Positions 26,489-37,720 of a stretch of DNA of 64,000 nucleotides are shown in pieces (the first letter of the stretch is position 1; every line of letters begins with the position of its first letter). This stretch comes from Frankia gtarii. GTDB lineage: Bacteria; Actinomycetota; Actinomycetes; Frankiales; Frankiaceae. A program made the translations under genes and the position numbers. Where the stretch lies: NCBI RefSeq assembly GCF_025403375.1, contig NZ_JAMPTM010000004.1:18415-82414 (forward strand), written 5' to 3'. A model generated the notes under the pieces. It had not been told where the DNA came from. It made no database searches and saw only the letters and a list, made by a program, of their open reading frames with translations.

Positions 26489-27435
26489 CGGGCGCTGCGC
26501 AGCCGCGGGTCGAGCAGCCGGTGCGCGAGGTCGACGCCGAAGCCGACGACGAGCACGGCCGCGGTGACCAGCAGCACCGTGCCCTGGACCTTCACCAGGT
26601 CACGGTTGCCGATGTCGGCGACGAGCATCTGGCCGAGCCCGGGCAGCGCGAACACGTTCTCGACGACCACGGCGCCGAGCAGCAACGTCGCGAACTCCAC
26701 GCCGAGAATCGACACCACCGGCAGGGCCGCGTTGCGCAGGCCGTGGCGGCGAAGGGCCTGGCCGCGGGTGAGGCCCTTCGCCCGGGCGGTCCGGATGAAG
26801 TCGGCGTTCAGCACCTCCAGGGTCGCCGAGCGGGCGAAGCGCAGCAGCACCGCGGCCTCGACCACCGCCAGGGTGACCGCGGGCAGCACGAGGCTGCGCG
26901 CGGCCGCGACCGGATCGGCCCAGCCGTCGGTGGGGAACCCGCCGGCGGGCAGCAGCCGCCAGTCGACCGCGAACACCGTGATCAGCATCAGCCCGATCCA
27001 GAAGACCGGGACAGCAAGGCCGAGCTGGCTCAGCGTCGACAGGGCGACCCCGGACGCCCGCCGGTGGCGCGCCGCGGCGAGGATGCCCAGCGGCACGGCG
27101 ACCGCGAGCGCCAGCAGGGTGGCGCCCCCAACGAGCGGGGCGGTCACCCTCAACTTCTCGGAAAGCTCCGCCGACACCGAGGCCCCGTTGAGCGCCGAGA
27201 CCCCGAAATCCCCGGTCAGCACACCGCCCATCCAGTCCAGGTACTGCGCGGGCAGCGACCGGTCGGCGCCGATCTCGTGGCGGATCCGCAGCACCTGGTC
27301 GGGCGAGGCGGACGTCCCGGCCAGCACGTCGGCGACGTCGCCGGGCAGCAGCCGCAGCAACGCGAACACGAGCAGGCTGGCGACGAACAGCGAGATCACC
27401 AGCAGACCCAGGCGCCGCAGGATGATCACTGCCAT
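26485..27435 (-). CDS. ABC transporter permease (DppB-like)
   Basis: A 316-residue permease starting with the typical 'MAVIILRRLGLLVISLFVASLLVFALLRLLPGD' first membrane helix of DppB/OppB proteins. The EAA loop contains 'DFIRTARAKGLTRGQALRRHGLRNA'. The substrate-side loop includes 'LGLDRSLPAQYLDWMGGVLTGDFGVS'-like sequence. It follows the binding-protein gene after 64 bases. Confidence 0.85.
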   Translation of the reverse strand: MAVIILRRLGLLVISLFVASLLVFALLRLLPGDVADVLAGTSASPDQVLRIRHEIGADRSLPAQYLDWMGGVLTGDFGVSALNGASVSAELSEKLRVTAPLVGGATLLALAVAVPLGILAAARHRRASGVALSTLSQLGLAVPVFWIGLMLITVFAVDWRLLPAGGFPTDGWADPVAAARSLVLPAVTLAVVEAAVLLRFARSATLEVLNADFIRTARAKGLTRGQALRRHGLRNAALPVVSILGVEFATLLLGAVVVENVFALPGLGQMLVADIGNRDLVKVQGTVLLVTAAVLVVGFGVDLAHRLLDPRLRSAR

Positions 27436-27499
27436 CGGCGCGCCGCCCCGGCCCGGCTGCCGCCGCTGCCCCGGCTGGGGCAGCCGCCGACCGGGCGGG

Positions 27500-29017
27500 T
27501 CAAGACTTCAACACCTCGATCTTCGACAGGTCGTAGACCGCGGAGACGTTGTTGGTCGGGTAGCCGGTGACGCCGACCCGGGCGACCTGCCGCGCCTTGC
27601 CGAGCAGCAGCCAGTCGGCGATGGCGTCCTCGGAGTAGCGGCGGGCGAGGCCGCGCAGGGCCGTGTTGCGGTCGGTGTCGGAGGCGGCAGTGGCACCGGC
27701 CTTCGCGAGATCGCGGGCCTGCGGGGAACGGTCACCGAAGTAGTAGCCGGGCTTGACGTAGAAGGCGAGGTCCCGCGCCTCGGCGTGGTCGACGATGCTC
27801 AGGTCGTAGTCATGCTTGGTGTACACGCCGGTGAGCCAGGCGGGGAACTCGACGCGGCGCACCTCGACGGTGACACCGATCTCGCGTAGCTGCGAGGTGA
27901 CGTAGTCGCCGATGCTCGGCGGGTAGATGTTCGGGATGGTGAGGCCGAGGCGCAGCCCGCCGCCGTGCCCCGCCTGCGCGAGCAGCCGGCGCGCGCTCGC
28001 CGGGTCGTGGCGGTCGATGCTCGTGAGATCCTCGTACCAGGGGTCCAGCGGCGGCACGGGCGAGCCGATCCGGGTCCCGGCGCCGAGCACCTTGATCAGG
28101 CCGTCCTTGTCGATGCCCTGGCGGATCGCATGCCGGACCCGGACGTCGGCCAGCGGCCCGCGGTCCTGGTTGAACGCCAGGGTGAACTTGTCGGTGGTCG
28201 TGCCCTCGGCGATGACGAACTTCGGGTTGCCCCGGTAGGCCTCGACCAGATCGTTGTCGGAGATCACGCCGATGTCGACCTGGCCGGTGCGCACCGCGTT
28301 GTTCTGCGCGTTCGTGTCGGTGAGGTAGCGGAAGACCACCCGGGCGACCTTGGCCTTCGGCCCGCGGTAGGCGTCGTTGCGCACGAGGGTGATGCTGTCG
28401 CCGCGGCGCCAGGAGTCGAAGCGGAACGGCCCGGTGCCGTCCGGATGGCCGTCGAGGCCGGTGGCGCCCTCGCGCACGACGACGCCGGCCGGGCCGGTCA
28501 GGTTGAACAGCAGGCCGCTGTCCCGCTCCTTCAGCGTCAGCACCACCGTGTGCGGGTCGGGGCTGGCGACCGCGGAGATGGAGGCCAGGTCGCTGGCATG
28601 CGGGTTCGTCGAGGCCGGGGCGATCACCTGGGTCAGCGACGACACCACGTCCGCGGCGCGCACCGGGGCGCCGTCCTGGAAGGCGGCGTTGCCCGCGAGG
28701 GTGAACGTGTACGTGCGCCCGTCCGGAGAGATCCGGTAGGCCGTCGCGAGCGCCGGGCTCACCACTCCCTTCTGGTCCCGTTTCAGCAGCCCCTCGTACA
28801 CGTTGCCGAGCAGGATCTGGCCGACCGCGACCCCGCTGGTCCGGGTGATGTCGAGGCTCGTCGGTTCGAGGACGGCGCCGATGGTGACGGTGGCGTCGGG
28901 ATTGGCGCGCCCGCCGCTCGACGCCGGCCCGCCGCCAGCGTCCCCGCCGTCCGACCCGCAGGCCGCCAGCGCCAGACCGGTGACGACAGCGACGGCGGCG
29001 AAAGATCTGATTTTCAT
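27500..29017 (-). CDS. Peptide-type ABC transporter substrate-binding lipoprotein (family 5)
   Basis: A 505-residue extracytoplasmic solute-binding protein. The ATG at 29017 gives a lipoprotein signal with lipobox LAAC (Cys20) followed by a Gly/Asp/Ser linker; the longer start at 29041 places the signal too far in. The family-5 signature 'GLLKRDQKGVVSPALATAYRISPDGRTYTFTL' follows around residue 75. Such proteins bind oligopeptides, glutathione, nickel chelates or other small solutes. The operon context with monooxygenases and sulfhydrylase suggests a sulfur-containing ligand (inference). First gene of the leftward operon. A bulged hairpin (29049-29072) lies just upstream of its AAGGG ribosome site. 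Confidence 0.85.
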   Translation of the reverse strand: MKIRSFAAVAVVTGLALAACGSDGGDAGGGPASSGGRANPDATVTIGAVLEPTSLDITRTSGVAVGQILLGNVYEGLLKRDQKGVVSPALATAYRISPDGRTYTFTLAGNAAFQDGAPVRAADVVSSLTQVIAPASTNPHASDLASISAVASPDPHTVVLTLKERDSGLLFNLTGPAGVVVREGATGLDGHPDGTGPFRFDSWRRGDSITLVRNDAYRGPKAKVARVVFRYLTDTNAQNNAVRTGQVDIGVISDNDLVEAYRGNPKFVIAEGTTTDKFTLAFNQDRGPLADVRVRHAIRQGIDKDGLIKVLGAGTRIGSPVPPLDPWYEDLTSIDRHDPASARRLLAQAGHGGGLRLGLTIPNIYPPSIGDYVTSQLREIGVTVEVRRVEFPAWLTGVYTKHDYDLSIVDHAEARDLAFYVKPGYYFGDRSPQARDLAKAGATAASDTDRNTALRGLARRYSEDAIADWLLLGKARQVARVGVTGYPTNNVSAVYDLSKIEVLKS

Positions 29018-29251
29018 CACGCGCCCTTTTCGAGGCAACAATGACGCCGGCGGGCGCGCCGAAAGCGGCGCCCGACGGCCGGAAGGATGAAGGCGGTGAA
29101 GCCGGGGACGGCCGCGCCGAGAATGCGCCCTCGCCCGCGGCGCCGCTGCGCGTCCACGGAAAGGCGAGCGGGGGGCGAGAACAGCCAGGTCGGCGAAGCG
29201 CCGAGCTGGACTGACGGCAGTCGGCCCGGAGCAGACGCCGTCAGATGAAGA

Positions 29252-29341
29252 TCAACAACAGATCTGGTCGAAGTGGTGCGCGCGACGGGAATTCCAGAAC
29301 GCGTCCAGAATCGCCGACCGTGGCGGCCGCCCAGTTCCCAC
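29252..29341 (-). CDS. Possible Cys-Cys leader peptide upstream of the transporter operon
   Basis: A 29-residue uORF from GTG 29341 ending WNSRRAHHFDQICC just before its TGA. The R-R-x-H-x-F-D spacing recalls the leader-peptide core seen at 17564, and terminal Cys-Cys would make ribosome progress sensitive to charged tRNA-Cys. It ends 234 bases before the binding-protein start. No ribosome site is evident, so the call is tentative. Confidence 0.3.
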   Translation of the reverse strand: MGTGRPPRSAILDAFWNSRRAHHFDQICC

Positions 29342-29462
29342 GGCCCGACTGTAACCAGGTGCGTGCGGATCGGTCCAGAGGCGCGCAGAACGCCCGGAAT
29401 ATTCGCGCCACAGTCGGCGGGGACACCGCACGGACCGTGCTGCGGCCTGGCACAGTGGCGAG

Positions 29463-29537
29463 GTGGCTTTGCGCATTCGGCTCACCCGGCGCCGCCCGGT
29501 CGATCACATGCTGGTGGCCAGCTGGCTCTGTCCCTGA
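29463..29537 (+). CDS. Leader peptide upstream of the oxygenase-metY unit
   Basis: A 24-residue ORF with core LTRRRPVDHMLVASWLCP and then TGA. It shares R-R-x-x-V-D-x-x-x-V-A-S-x-L-C-P with the leaders at 17564 and 37721. It ends 69 bases before the oxygenase ATG. The GTG start has only a GGCGAG immediately upstream. Probably monitors cysteine availability for the downstream sulfur genes. Confidence 0.5.
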   Translation: MALRIRLTRRRPVDHMLVASWLCP

Positions 29538-29606
29538 CCGTCAGCATCCCTGACCGTCAGCGCCGCTCCCCCACCGTGCCACCGACGCGCCGAGAGGCGA
29601 ACTGCC

Positions 29607-32103
<2,497 letters not shown>

Positions 32104-32284
32104 CCCGCCGACTCCTCGGGGTTCCCCGGCGGTGGCGTCGCGGCCGACCGACGGGATTGAATCCACCTTCGCCGGGTGATAACGGACTGGCGTCGGGCGG
32201 GCCACGCGACCTCACGGGGGCGTTGCCCGCCCGCTGCGGGGCGGCATGCCCCGCAGGTCCGTGCAGAGCTGGCGAGGAGATGGC

Positions 32285-32818
32285 GTGCTCGGCTTCAGGA
32301 AGGTCATCGGTCGGGGTCGGGAGGTGATCGAGCCGTCCGTGCGGCTGATCCGGCCGGGCCTCGGGGGCTTCAAGCAGTTCCTCCTGCGCGGGAACATCGT
32401 CGACCTGGCCGTCGCCGTGATCATCGGCACGGCGTTCACCGCGGTGGTCAAGGCGATGGTCGACGACCTGCTCACGCCGCTGATCGCCGCGGTGGGCGGC
32501 AAACCGGACTTCGCCCGGCTGTCGTTCACGATCAACCACAGTGTGTTCCGCTACGGCCTGTTCCTCAACGCCGTGGTTACCTTCCTGCTCGTCGCCTCAG
32601 TCGTCTACTTCGTGGTCGTCCTGCCACTGGCGAAGGCGAACGAACTGCGCCGGCGCGGTCACCCCACGCCCGCGTCGGAGCCGGCGATCAGCGACGAGAC
32701 GCGCCTGCTCACCGAGATTCGCGACCTGCTCGCCGGTGACGGCCGCCGCCTGCCCGAGCAGCCGAGCGAGTCGACGCAGGCGGGCGCGGTGATCACCGCG
32801 GAGAACACCGAGCCCTGA
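32285..32818 (+). CDS. mscL: Large-conductance mechanosensitive channel
   Basis: A 177-residue MscL. 'FKQFLLRGNIVDLAVAVIIGTAFTAVVKAMV' is the amphipathic helix plus first membrane helix; the second is 'FLNAVVTFLLVASVVYFVVV'. The N-terminal extension (~25 residues) and polar C-terminus are longer than in E. coli. It opens at high membrane tension to protect from osmotic down-shock. GTG at 32285 was chosen for GAGGAGATGGC upstream. Confidence 0.85.
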   Translation: MLGFRKVIGRGREVIEPSVRLIRPGLGGFKQFLLRGNIVDLAVAVIIGTAFTAVVKAMVDDLLTPLIAAVGGKPDFARLSFTINHSVFRYGLFLNAVVTFLLVASVVYFVVVLPLAKANELRRRGHPTPASEPAISDETRLLTEIRDLLAGDGRRLPEQPSESTQAGAVITAENTEP

Positions 32819-33013
32819 CCCGCCGGGCCACCACGGAGGATCCCCGCACGGGCCGGGACGACCCGGGCAACGCGCTGTCGCCTGCAGGCGATCAGAGCGT
32901 AGGCGCTGATATCCGCGTCGGAGATGAGGTCGGGATCAAGGTCGGGACGATGGCAGGGGGATCCAGGGCGTTCCGGCGAGGGCTTGGCATAGCGCGGTGA
33001 ACAGGTTGAGGCA

Positions 33014-33450
33014 GTGCTCGCGGCGCAGACCGGAGCGTCCCACGAGCTGCTGCGACGGCTCCTTGACGCGCCTGCGAGCGAACCTGGTACGGCCCCGATT
33101 GAGGTCCTTCTGTGCGAGGTCGGCGAGCAGGCACGGCTGCTCCGCGACGGGCACGCCGACGTGGCACTCATGCATCACCCGTTCGACGACCTCGCCGGGT
33201 TCGACACCGAAAACCTCTGCGTCGAAGGCCAGGTCGCGCTCCTCCCCGCGGGGCATCCGCTCGCGTCACGCGATCAGCCGACGCTGGCGGATGTCCGCAA
33301 CGTGGCGGACCTGCCGATCGCTCGATGGCCCCGGCTGGACGGATCCTACCCGGACGGGCCCGGACCGGAGGTGCACACCCAGTCACAGCTCGCTCAGCTC
33401 GTAGCGCTCGGCAAAACGCTGCTCGTCATCCCTCCAGCCTGGGCTATCCA
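33014..33450 (+). pseudogene. LysR-family regulator, effector-domain fragment
   Basis: The frame matches the middle of a LysR effector domain: 'VLLCEVGEQARLLRDGHADVALMHHPFDDLAGF' through 'GPEVHTQSQLAQLVALGKTLLVIPPA'. The N-terminal helix-turn-helix and the C-terminal third are missing, and sequence after ~33450 is unrelated. It cannot be a functional regulator and is likely a remnant left by deletion or insertion. Confidence 0.7.
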
Positions 33451-33492
33451 CGCCACTTACTGTCTGGCGGATCGGGGTGGCCTGGTAACGGG

Positions 33493-33562
33493 AAAGTGCC
33501 CCTGGCCTGGGACGATGCGGGTGTCTGATGTTCGTGTCGTCAACAGGGTCGAGAGGCACTTT
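33493..33562. repeat. Inverted repeat, possible IS end
   Basis: GGAAAGTGCCCCT (from 33491) and the reverse complement of GGAAAGTGCCTCT (to about 33564) differ at one position, separated by about 50 bases. They lie at the junction where LysR homology ends. Confidence 0.5.
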
Positions 33563-33720
33563 CCTGGTGGAGTTTACGGGGTGGTCGAAGGGACTGTCGG
33601 TCGAGGTGGGCGGCCGTGATGTTGTTTCGCATGTTGGGACGGCCGCGGTGCGGTTGTTGATCGCCACGCTGTCCGACCACAAGGAGCTGTTCGGGTCGGT
33701 GGCGTCGGTACCCATACGAC
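33528..33720 (+). mobile_element. Possible IS1380-type transposase N-terminal remnant
   Basis: A short frame reads VEFTGWSKGLSVEVGGRD, then VVSHVGTAAVRLL, which resembles the N-terminus of IS1380-family transposases ('WS-x-L-S-V...GVVSHAGT..LL'). Homology stops soon after and no catalytic DDE region is present. An inverted repeat adjoins it. Assignment rests on a short match. Confidence 0.35.
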
Positions 33721-33834
33721 CTCCCTGGCGGCCAGGAAAAGCGACATCCTCGACGACGCCACCAGCGCACCGAGATATTAGGTCTGGGACGTCTGTGGCG
33801 GCGTCGGCGCAATTCAGCCCGGATACCGGTGGTC

Positions 33835-34194
33835 TCAGGCCCGGGGGTCTCTCTCGTTGAGCGCGTCGAACTTGCGCACCTCATTGCGCATGTGCGGGCT
33901 CCACTTGACGAAGAGCGCCATGACCTCCGGTGTGGCCAGGTGCCGATCGAGCGCCTCCTGGGACGTCCACTGCTCGAGCACCGTGACGGTTCCGGTCGCC
34001 GCGTCCTCCACGCAGAACGAGATCAGCACGTTTCCCGGGTTCGCTGCGGCGACCGGGTACGTCGCCTGTGCCTCGGTGATGAACGTCTCGACGTCACCGG
34101 CAGGGACGAAGACCCGGCCGGCAATGATGATGGCCGTCTGGACAGGCGGTTCCGTGTCTGCGGTGGTGGCGGCCTTGTCCTGGAGCGAATTCAT
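33835..34194 (-). CDS. Antibiotic-biosynthesis-monooxygenase (ABM) domain protein
   Basis: A 119-residue single-domain protein of the ABM/YgiN type with a ferredoxin-like fold: 'IIIAGRVFVPAGDVETFITEA', 'NVLISFCVEDAATGTVTVLEQWTSQEALDRHLATPEVMAL'. The W-x-S-x-E-A-L-x-x-H motif is diagnostic. Homologues act as quinol monooxygenases or dimeric flavin-free oxygenases. ATG 34194 was chosen over an upstream frame; a purine-rich GAGAAAGAACA precedes it. Lies downstream of the old-yellow-enzyme gene on the same strand, 294 bases away. Confidence 0.75.
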   Translation of the reverse strand: MNSLQDKAATTADTEPPVQTAIIIAGRVFVPAGDVETFITEAQATYPVAAANPGNVLISFCVEDAATGTVTVLEQWTSQEALDRHLATPEVMALFVKWSPHMRNEVRKFDALNERDPRA

Positions 34195-34488
34195 TGTTCT
34201 TTCTCGTCCTTCGTGTCCCGGCGCAGAGCCGGACCGGCCCTGCGCGTGCAAGGTGCACCCTGACGTTGGTGTCAGGGGCAGGAGTGAGCGGGGCGAGGGT
34301 TCGGTCGGGACCTCGATCAGGCGCGGGTCCTGTCGGACCCCGACGAGGCGTGCGGCCGGCCGGGCTCCATCGAGGCGCGAGACCCGGCCGGCCTGCGCGG
34401 AGGGGTGAAGTCCGGCCGGGAGCACACTGTTCCGCCCCTCCGCCCCTCCGCCCGTCTGTCCGTCTGTCCGTCTGTCCGCTTGCTCCGG
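34195..34488. repeat. Intergenic region with octamer repeats
   Basis: No gene is supported. Two copies of CGCCCCTC at 34433-34448 are followed by three copies of CGTCTGTC at 34453-34476, next to the stop of the old-yellow-enzyme gene. Confidence 0.6.
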
Positions 34489-35562
34489 TCAGGCGGTGTA
34501 CTGGTACGCCGGGTAGGTGAGATAGCCCGCGTCGCCGCCCTGGTAGTACGTGGCCGTGTCGGCGGGCGCGACCGGCAGGCCGGTGCGGAGCCGTTCCACC
34601 AGGTCGGGGTTGGCGATGAAGGCGCGGCCAAAGCTGATCAGATCCGCGCCCAGGCCGAGCCAGTGGTCGGCGGCGCTCCGGTCGGCCTGCTTCGGGCCCA
34701 TCGGGAGCACCGGGTTCATGATCAGGCTGCCCGGCCACGCGCGGCGCAGCCCGACCAGCACCTCCTGCTCGGCAGTCGCCTCCAGGTGCACGTAGGCGAG
34801 GTCGAAGCGGGCGAGTTCGGCGAGCAGAGCCGCGTACAGCTGCGCCACCTCGGTCTCCTCGACGCCCCAGAAGGTGCCGCCGGGGGAGAGCCTGATCGCG
34901 GTGCGGGCCGCGCCCACGGCGTCCACCGTGGCGGCGACCGCCTCGACGGCGAAGCGGATGCGGTGGGCGATCGGGCCGCCGTAGGAGTCGGTGCGCAGGT
35001 TGGCGTTGGACGACAGGAACTGCGAGATCAGGTAGCCGTTCGCGCCGTGCAGTTCGACGCCGTCGAACCCGGCGTCGACGGCGCGCCGGGCGGCCTCGGC
35101 GTACGAGCGGGCCTGCTCGGGCACCTCGGAGGTGTCCAGGACGCGGGGGACCGGCGCGGGTTGCGGCCCGGTCGGGGTGAACACGTCGCCCACGGCGGCG
35201 ACGGCGGACGGTCCGACCGGCCGGAGACCGGTGGTGTCGGGGTGCGAGACCCGGCCGCCGTGCATGATCTGAGCGAAGATGCGCCCGCCGTTGGCGTGCA
35301 CGGCGTCGGTGACGGGCCGCCAGGCGGCCACCTGCTCGTCGGTGTACAGGCCCGGGGTGCCCGGGTTGGACTGCCCGACCAGGCTGGGCTGCACCCCCTC
35401 GCTGACAATCAACCCGGCGGTGGCCCGCTGGGCGTAGTAGACCGCCATGGACGGGGTCGCGAGGCTCCCGGCCGCGGCCCGGACCCGGGACATCGGGGCC
35501 ATCACGACACGGTTGGGCAGCTCCAGACCGCCGAGGCGGTAGCGGTCGAACAGCGTGGTCAT
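34489..35562 (-). CDS. Old yellow enzyme family ene-reductase
   Basis: A 357-residue FMN enzyme. N-terminal 'LFDRYRLGGLELPNRVVMAPMSR' binds FMN; 'IFAQIMHGGRVSHP' follows, and the active-site pair is in 'ELHGANGYLISQFLSSNANLRTDSYGG'. C-terminal 'LGADLISFGRAFIANPDL' is the phosphate site. It reduces activated C=C bonds with NAD(P)H. A good GAAGGAG site precedes the ATG. Divergent from a MerR gene whose operator lies between them, so it is probably induced by electrophiles through MerR. Confidence 0.85.
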   Translation of the reverse strand: MTTLFDRYRLGGLELPNRVVMAPMSRVRAAAGSLATPSMAVYYAQRATAGLIVSEGVQPSLVGQSNPGTPGLYTDEQVAAWRPVTDAVHANGGRIFAQIMHGGRVSHPDTTGLRPVGPSAVAAVGDVFTPTGPQPAPVPRVLDTSEVPEQARSYAEAARRAVDAGFDGVELHGANGYLISQFLSSNANLRTDSYGGPIAHRIRFAVEAVAATVDAVGAARTAIRLSPGGTFWGVEETEVAQLYAALLAELARFDLAYVHLEATAEQEVLVGLRRAWPGSLIMNPVLPMGPKQADRSAADHWLGLGADLISFGRAFIANPDLVERLRTGLPVAPADTATYYQGGDAGYLTYPAYQYTA

Positions 35563-35611
35563 GCCGGAACTCCTTCATACCTGGTCAAAGGCGCCGGAAC
35601 GGCGAGCCCGA

Positions 35612-35629
35612 CAGGTACGCTAAAACCTG
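35612..35629. promoter_or_regulatory. Likely MerR operator
   Basis: The inverted repeat CAGGT-N8-ACCTG lies in the 120-base divergent region between the old-yellow-enzyme gene and the merR-like gene. MerR proteins bind such dyads in long-spacer promoters. Exact -35/-10 boxes were not fixed. Confidence 0.45.
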
Positions 35630-35682
35630 ACATCAATGTGAGAGGCAAGTCGCGGGGCCGGGATCACAGTCGGGAGGGTGAG

Positions 35683-36054
35683 ATGCGGATCGGCGAACTC
35701 GCGGCGCGGGCCGGAGTCAGTGTCCGTTCGCTGCGCTACTACGAGGAGCAGGGACTGCTCACCAGCACCCGCAGTGCCGGCGGGCAGCGGCACTACACGC
35801 AGGACGATGTCGAACGGGTCGCCTTCATCCAGCGCCTGTATACGGCCGGGCTGTCCAGCCGCACCATCACCGAACTGCTGCCGTGCCTCGACTCACCCAG
35901 CGACGAGAACTCCGACGCAGCGATGGAGCGCATGCTCAAGGAACGCGACCGGCTCTCCACCCACATCGAGGACCTGCTGCGCACCCGCGACGCGCTCGAC
36001 GTCCTGATGATCGCGGCCCAGGCCCACCGCGACGCCCGCCAGGCCGTCGCATGA
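35683..36054 (+). CDS. MerR-family transcriptional regulator
   Basis: A 123-residue regulator. Winged HTH is at residues 1-70 (MRIGELAARAGVSVRSLRYYEEQGLL, then 'GGQRHYTQDDVERVAFI'), followed by a coiled coil to residue ~112. It has no C-terminal effector domain and no Cys cluster, so it is not a metal sensor of the CueR type; a small organic electrophile is more likely. Divergent from the old-yellow-enzyme gene it probably activates. Strong GGGAGGGTGAG site upstream. Confidence 0.85.
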   Translation: MRIGELAARAGVSVRSLRYYEEQGLLTSTRSAGGQRHYTQDDVERVAFIQRLYTAGLSSRTITELLPCLDSPSDENSDAAMERMLKERDRLSTHIEDLLRTRDALDVLMIAAQAHRDARQAVA

Positions 36055-36077
36055 CGGCGTCCCGATCCTAGCCTCGG

Positions 36078-36330
36078 GCTTTCCTGGTCGCCGCCGACGC
36101 TGTCCTGGTCCAGGAGGCGTCGATCATCGCCGGTATGCGGATGCTCCTTGACCACGCTGGCCTCGTCGTCGAACCGTCGGCCGCGCTCGGCATCGCGGCG
36201 ATCCTCGAAGACCGTGACCGCTTCGCCGGCCGCCGCGTGGTCACCATCATGTGCGGCAGCAACGTCGACGTAGACGACCCGCGCCTCCGGCGCCACCTGC
36301 TGGGCGATCTCGTGCAGGTTCGGCGAGGCC
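36078..36330 (+). pseudogene. Threonine/serine dehydratase C-terminal fragment
   Basis: The frame reads 'VLVQEASIIAGMRMLLDHAG', then 'LVVEPSAALGIAAILEDRDRF', then 'RRVVTIMCGSNVD', which is the end of the PLP domain of fold-type II threonine dehydratases. The PLP lysine and the entire first half are absent, and no start signal exists. It is a decayed remnant downstream of merR. Confidence 0.65.
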
Positions 36331-36445
36331 GGCCCGCTTCGCCCAGAAGTTCACAGACGCCGTTTGGAGATGCCGAAGCGTGGCCTGCAACGGGCCTTTC
36401 GACATCCGGGAGAACCGGTGGCGGTATGCCCGCTACGTTTCATGG

Positions 36446-37348
36446 TCAGGCGAGGACGATCTCCTCCAGGATCTCCGGGTCGCGCACGTCGCGGCCCTGG
36501 GCCGCCGCCTCGGCGTAACGGCGGGTGCTCAGCGCGTCCAGATCTTCCATCGTGGACCCGGCCTTCCAGTAGGCGCTGACCCGCACCTGCGCCCGCGGCA
36601 CCCCGTGCAGCTCCAGCAGGTGACGGCGGATGATCCGGACCTGCGACGCCTCGGCGGCGACCCACGCGACGGCCGCCACACCGAGCCGCGGGAACGTCCG
36701 CACAGCCTCGGGCAGGGCGAGCCCGCGCACCCAGTGGACCTGATGCTCGGGCCGGGCCGGCACCAGGACCCGGTCCGCCTCGGCCACCCCGCCGAGCACG
36801 GCGAACGCCGGGCGGCCCGCCGGCAGCGCCGCGAGGATCGCCGCCACCGCCGGCAGCCCGCTGCCATCGGCCACCAGCAGCAGCGGCCCCCCGGCCGACG
36901 ACGCCCCGACGGGCTCGGCGACGAACTCGGCCCGCATCCCGGCGATGCCGACGCCGTCACCGGGCCCGAGTCCGCGCATCCAGCGGTCGACCAGGCCCGC
37001 ACCGTGCACGAAGGCGTCGAACGCGAGTCGGTCGGATCCGGGCGCGAAGGTTCGCACGGTGAACGCCCGCGACGGCGGCACTCCGGCCCTGGTCGCCCCA
37101 GTCGCCGCGGTCACCCCAGTCGCCGCGGCGGCCCCGGCATCGGCCCGCGAGGCCGGGACCGGGGGGAACAGACGGAAGGCGTCGGCCGGCAGCGGGTCGG
37201 TGTAGATGGCCAGCCCCGCGCCGCGCAGCGTGACCCGCCGGAAGGACGGGGAGATCTCGGCGATCGACACGACCTCAAGCTGGCACCTGATCAGGCGATC
37301 GGCCCGATCAGTCGCGACGGCCCGGATCGCACTGTGCAGCGACACCAT
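36446..37348 (-). CDS. Siderophore-interacting protein (ferric-siderophore reductase, SIP/ViuB family)
   Basis: A 300-residue flavoreductase. 'SFRRVTLRGAGL' and the 'RAFTVRTFAPGSDRLAFDAFVHG' flavin-binding strand (R-x-x-T/Y-S/T) are family signatures, as is 'LLLVADGSGLPAVAAILAALP' in the NAD(P) domain and 'RVSAYWKAGSTMED' near the end. It releases iron from imported ferric siderophores by reduction. An Ala/Thr-rich insertion near residues 70-90 is longer than usual. An iron box lies 73 bases upstream, so it is iron-repressed. Confidence 0.85.
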   Translation of the reverse strand: MVSLHSAIRAVATDRADRLIRCQLEVVSIAEISPSFRRVTLRGAGLAIYTDPLPADAFRLFPPVPASRADAGAAAATGVTAATGATRAGVPPSRAFTVRTFAPGSDRLAFDAFVHGAGLVDRWMRGLGPGDGVGIAGMRAEFVAEPVGASSAGGPLLLVADGSGLPAVAAILAALPAGRPAFAVLGGVAEADRVLVPARPEHQVHWVRGLALPEAVRTFPRLGVAAVAWVAAEASQVRIIRRHLLELHGVPRAQVRVSAYWKAGSTMEDLDALSTRRYAEAAAQGRDVRDPEILEEIVLA

Positions 37349-37420
37349 CGTCCTCCCGGCACGTTCTCGTGACGGACGGCGGTGGCCCGTCGCGGCGGCG
37401 GCCCGTCCGGGCCAGGCGAT

Positions 37421-37439
37421 TTAGGTAAGCCTAACTGTC
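37421..37439 (-). promoter_or_regulatory. Iron box (IdeR/DmdR-type operator)
   Basis: TTAGGTAAGCCTAACTG matches the actinobacterial DtxR/IdeR consensus (TTAGGTTAGGCTAAC...) in 13 of the first 15 positions. It lies in the promoter region of the siderophore-interacting protein gene. An IdeR-type repressor would shut the gene when iron is plentiful. Confidence 0.75.
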
Positions 37440-37720
37440 ATCGTCGCCGTCGCGCCCGACATTCGAAACAAGCCGAGACGGGTCAGGTCGACCGCGCGGC
37501 CAAGCCCAGCGATCCTGTGGACATAGTCGACTTGCCCGGCTAAGTTTGGCCCGGTCAGCCTGCCGAAACTGGGTCGGCGAGACGGTTGGCCGGACCGCGT
37601 TGTCCGGCCTCGGCCGGACCGGCCACCCGTCGGCGCAGTGGGGTCGTGGTGCCTCAGGCGGCCGGCGCACGGGAGGCGCAGGCCCGCCTCGGGGTCGGGC
37701 CCGAGTCGAGGAGGGGTGCG

